Below are positions 61,791-64,000 of a stretch of DNA of 64,000 bases, in pieces. Origin of the DNA: Tetrapyrgos nigripes (Eukaryota; Basidiomycota; Agaricomycetes; Agaricales; Campanellaceae); assembly GCA_013368315.1 (NCBI GenBank), contig JAACJM010000003.1:620001-684000 (forward strand). The letters run 5' to 3'. Below the pieces are notes generated by a model, which saw nothing but the letters and a program-made list of their open reading frames with translations, searched no databases and had not been told where the DNA came from. Made by a program: the position numbers and the translations under genes. Numbering within the stretch: position 1 is the first letter of the stretch; every line of letters starts with the position of its first letter.

Positions 61791-62375
61791 ATGACCAATA
61801 TGCTTTCTACCTTCATCTGCGTGGCCCTTTTCTCAGTTGTCAAGGCTCAGATCAGAGTAGACGAGAGGCGACCCAGTAGGACATGGAGGATCGTCGTAGG
61901 AATACTCATGGGTAACGACTACTGTCCCTGTCAACCGATGCAGATCCAATTGATTTGATGTCCATCCAGGTGTCGGTGCAGTGCTCTTCATCATATCAAT
62001 GTTTCTGTACAATAGGCGTCGACAAGCAAGGCGCGCAATGGTCCAACAAGTTCTCGCTACACCGCATCCGTATAACTCAGGACCACCTTCCTACTACCCG
62101 AACTACTACGCTCAACAAGGTCCTGGAACTTATGCCGGGTATCCGCCGCCGCAGAACAATTTCGGTGATGCCAAGGGTGGTTATTCACCAGGTGGATATA
62201 CTCCGGTGAGTGTTCTTCCATCATTTCGTTTCCTCTGATGTTGAGCCCAAAGTAGCCCCTTGGTCCACCACCGCAAGGTTATTATTCGCCTCCTCCAGGT
62301 CCACCACCCCAAGCACATCTACAGCCGAACCCTACTGCAAGTTTTCTCGTGCTCTCTTCGTCTCAATTCATCTGA
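61791..62375 (+). CDS. Second small PPxY membrane protein, paralogue of the preceding gene
   Basis: Signal peptide MTNMLSTFICVALFSVVKAQ, then RRPSRTWRIVVGILMG, a membrane span GAVLFIISMFLYN, a basic RRRQARRAM and a tail with GPPSYYPNYYAQQGPG (PPSY) and PPPQGYYSPPPGPPP. Intron positions near the membrane span match the upstream gene: both split a Gly codon just before the hydrophobic run. Overall identity is low but layout and intron phase agree, so an old tandem duplication is likely. The 3' end may use a further intron, so the last few residues are uncertain. Confidence 0.6.
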
Positions 62376-62910
62376 CGATTTAATCTGCAGTTCTGAATAC
62401 TCTGCTCAATCTTCTTGTATATTTTCCGTTTATGCTCTCGCGTCTCGACGATAGACAATGTATCCACTATCACTTGCAATTGAGTCCTCGTGTAATTATG
62501 TCGTTACAATAGCAAGTAACAAGTGTATCTTTAACCCAGCTATGCGAGACTCACGAGATATTGAAAAGCCGTCGGGATCTCTTGTAATCCCATCTGGTCT
62601 CTTATTGACTTTATGTGTCAGGAAGAGGCTCAAAGAAGACCTAGAACATTAGGGGAAAAGACTAGAGAAGGAGAGTTGATTCTGCTAAGGAACAAGTAGC
62701 CAGATACAACGTACTGTAAGTACTAAACAGGGATATGAAATATATGAATCGCGTAGCAGAATGATACTCGTAAGGAGCTTGAAACTGGGATGAGACGAGA
62801 TCATACATAGTTAGTAATTAGATCGAGGATCGAACCATTAAACTCTGTCGTTAAATCCCTACTGGGATCGCCTTAAATTAAAGTTGAGAATTGTGCTGGA
62901 GCTCAATTAT
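62376..62910. other. Intergenic stretch, nothing recognised
   Basis: AT-rich sequence with short frames only, between the second PPxY gene and the pseudogene. Confidence 0.5.
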
Positions 62911-63870
62911 TATGACTGCTATGTTCGCCCAGCTTTCACGCACACGCGTGCCGTCCTTCTTGCCGCGTCTAGCGCCATCTTGGCTCACAACTGACTGGGT
63001 CACTCGCAACTTCAACACGGTCCAGACAATCTACAACCTTACCCTTTATCCTAGAAATGTCCCCGTCCTCAAACAAGGGGAGCAGCAGTACCTCCTGGTC
63101 TCTTCAATCAGAACGCACGAGGACGCGTTACTCCTCTCGGCAACTTTACCGGGTTTGAGGACAGTATAGAGTACTCTTGCTCCTACTCCTCAGCAAAGCC
63201 CTGCCTATCAAGGGCTCTACCAAGCTGAGATAGCGGTATTTACGTCTGGATGTCCTAACGTCTCTGCCTCGACTGTTTACCTGGGGACAGGCAGGCTGGA
63301 CTGGAGTACTGCTAGACACGCAAAACGTCACGGCTCAAGCAGGTACGTCGCTCCTCATGTTCCACCCTCAGGAAACATCCTGACGAAGACATCTCTAGGT
63401 TGCTTTCTGGCGCTTTGACGATGACGGACTAATCACGGACTATGATGCTTTTATCCCTAATGTTCAAGAATGGATTAAAGCTGCCATGGGCAATGATTAT
63501 AGCAGTCTTATTATCCAAGAAGGGTCCATCGCTGCCGCTCTGCGCCCTACTATCCAACAACGTTGTACGGGTGACAATCAGCAATACGCTTCCGAGATCG
63601 ACTGTATCGCTCAGCTCAGCTTGAAGCCTTTTGGCAACTTCAACAACGTCTGGGGTGACAATATTGCGTGTCGCACTGTGCACAATTCATGTCATCCTTA
63701 CTGGCCTTCACCCTGAGGTAAACTTTGTCTGGAGTCCTGCTCTCTAGAGATGCTGACGTCGGATGAATAGGTTCACTGTCCTCATGTGGGACCCCATGGC
63801 GGGAGTGGTCCCAACAACTACAATAGTGTGATCTCTCTATGTAAATGTTTGTACTAAGCTAGAAATCCTC
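62911..63870 (+). pseudogene. Frameshifted member of a secreted mushroom-specific family
   Basis: Pieces of one conserved protein appear in order but in shifting frames: TRNFNTVQTIYNLTLYPRNV near 63000-63070; then VPPGLFNQNARGRVTPLGNF and TGFEDSIEY; LAPTPQQSPAYQGLYQAEIA and VFTSGCPNVSASTVYL; after an intron VAFWRFDDDGLITDYDAFIP, IQQRCTGDNQQYASEIDCIA and FGNFNNVWGDNIACRTVH; and last VHCPHVGPHGGSGPNNYN. At least three one- or two-base shifts (near 63085, 63172 and 63682) break the reading frame. The N-terminal signal peptide is not evident. I know this pattern from secreted Agaricomycete proteins of unknown function. Sequencing error could explain single shifts but hardly all. Confidence 0.7.
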
Positions 63871-64000
63871 CTCCTCCTCCTCAGCTTCTCTTCAGCTTCA
63901 TGGCAGACCGCCTCAAGACAACGGTGCTTGATTTACAAAGTGGGAAATTTGATAGAAGCTCAACCTACGTGTGATTCTGTCAGATCTAGTTTTTTTTTTT

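Noticed and set aside
63991..64000. Run of T residues at the window end, considered as a poly-A tail of a retroelement
   Set aside because: Only ten bases at the cut edge, with no retroelement features next to it.

Overview
The window looks like nuclear DNA from a mushroom-forming basidiomycete (Agaricomycetes). This is inferred from tightly packed genes broken by many 45-65 bp GT..AG introns, very short divergent promoters, a conserved fungal gene set, and transposase and orphan families typical of that group. Coding regions were assembled by eye from frame continuity across plausible introns. Gene spans are therefore firmer than individual splice sites.

Region 1 (1-5.4 kb) is a decayed, repeat-rich edge. 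It holds a broken C2H2 zinc-finger gene, about 1.9 kb with no gene, a mariner/Tc1-like deletion derivative with perfect 40-bp inverted ends, and a second element with long imperfect inverted arms.

Region 2 (5.4-28.8 kb) is dense and mostly housekeeping: a POT1-type telomere protein, a secreted carboxylesterase, a small coiled-coil protein, an UNC93-like transporter, two small minus-strand genes (one a possible APC15), methylenetetrahydrofolate reductase, a UFO1-like F-box/WD40/UIM protein, Argonaute and ATG9. The last four genes from the reductase onward all lie on the plus strand.

Region 3 (28.8-31.9 kb) is a gene-poor island. A TA-flanked MITE lies in or next to one end of a larger inverted-repeat element.

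Region 4 (31.9-60.8 kb) is again dense: a CreC/WDR20-like WD protein, BCKDH E1-beta, TIM54, TRAPP subunit TRS23, glutaminyl cyclase, an unknown nuclear-looking protein, the PI4-kinase STT4, the histone-fold protein DPB4, an MFS transporter with a huge central loop, an unknown NLS protein, JIP5/WDR55, an unknown membrane protein and a metacaspase.

Region 5 (60.9-64 kb) holds a tandem pair of small single-pass membrane proteins with cytosolic PPxY motifs (possible RCR-type ubiquitin-ligase adaptors), then a frameshifted pseudogene of a secreted mushroom-specific family.

The genes do not form one pathway. The clearest shared theme is regulatory: ACGCGT (MluI cell-cycle box) clusters lie just upstream of POT1, DPB4, the APC15-like/MTHFR pair and the unknown gene at 40.1-41.1 kb, which suggests G1/S control. 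I did not find a wholly new defence or mobile system. The best novelty candidates are the POT1 with an extra N-terminal OB-like domain, the PPxY pair, the MCB-linked unknown gene, and the nested elements.
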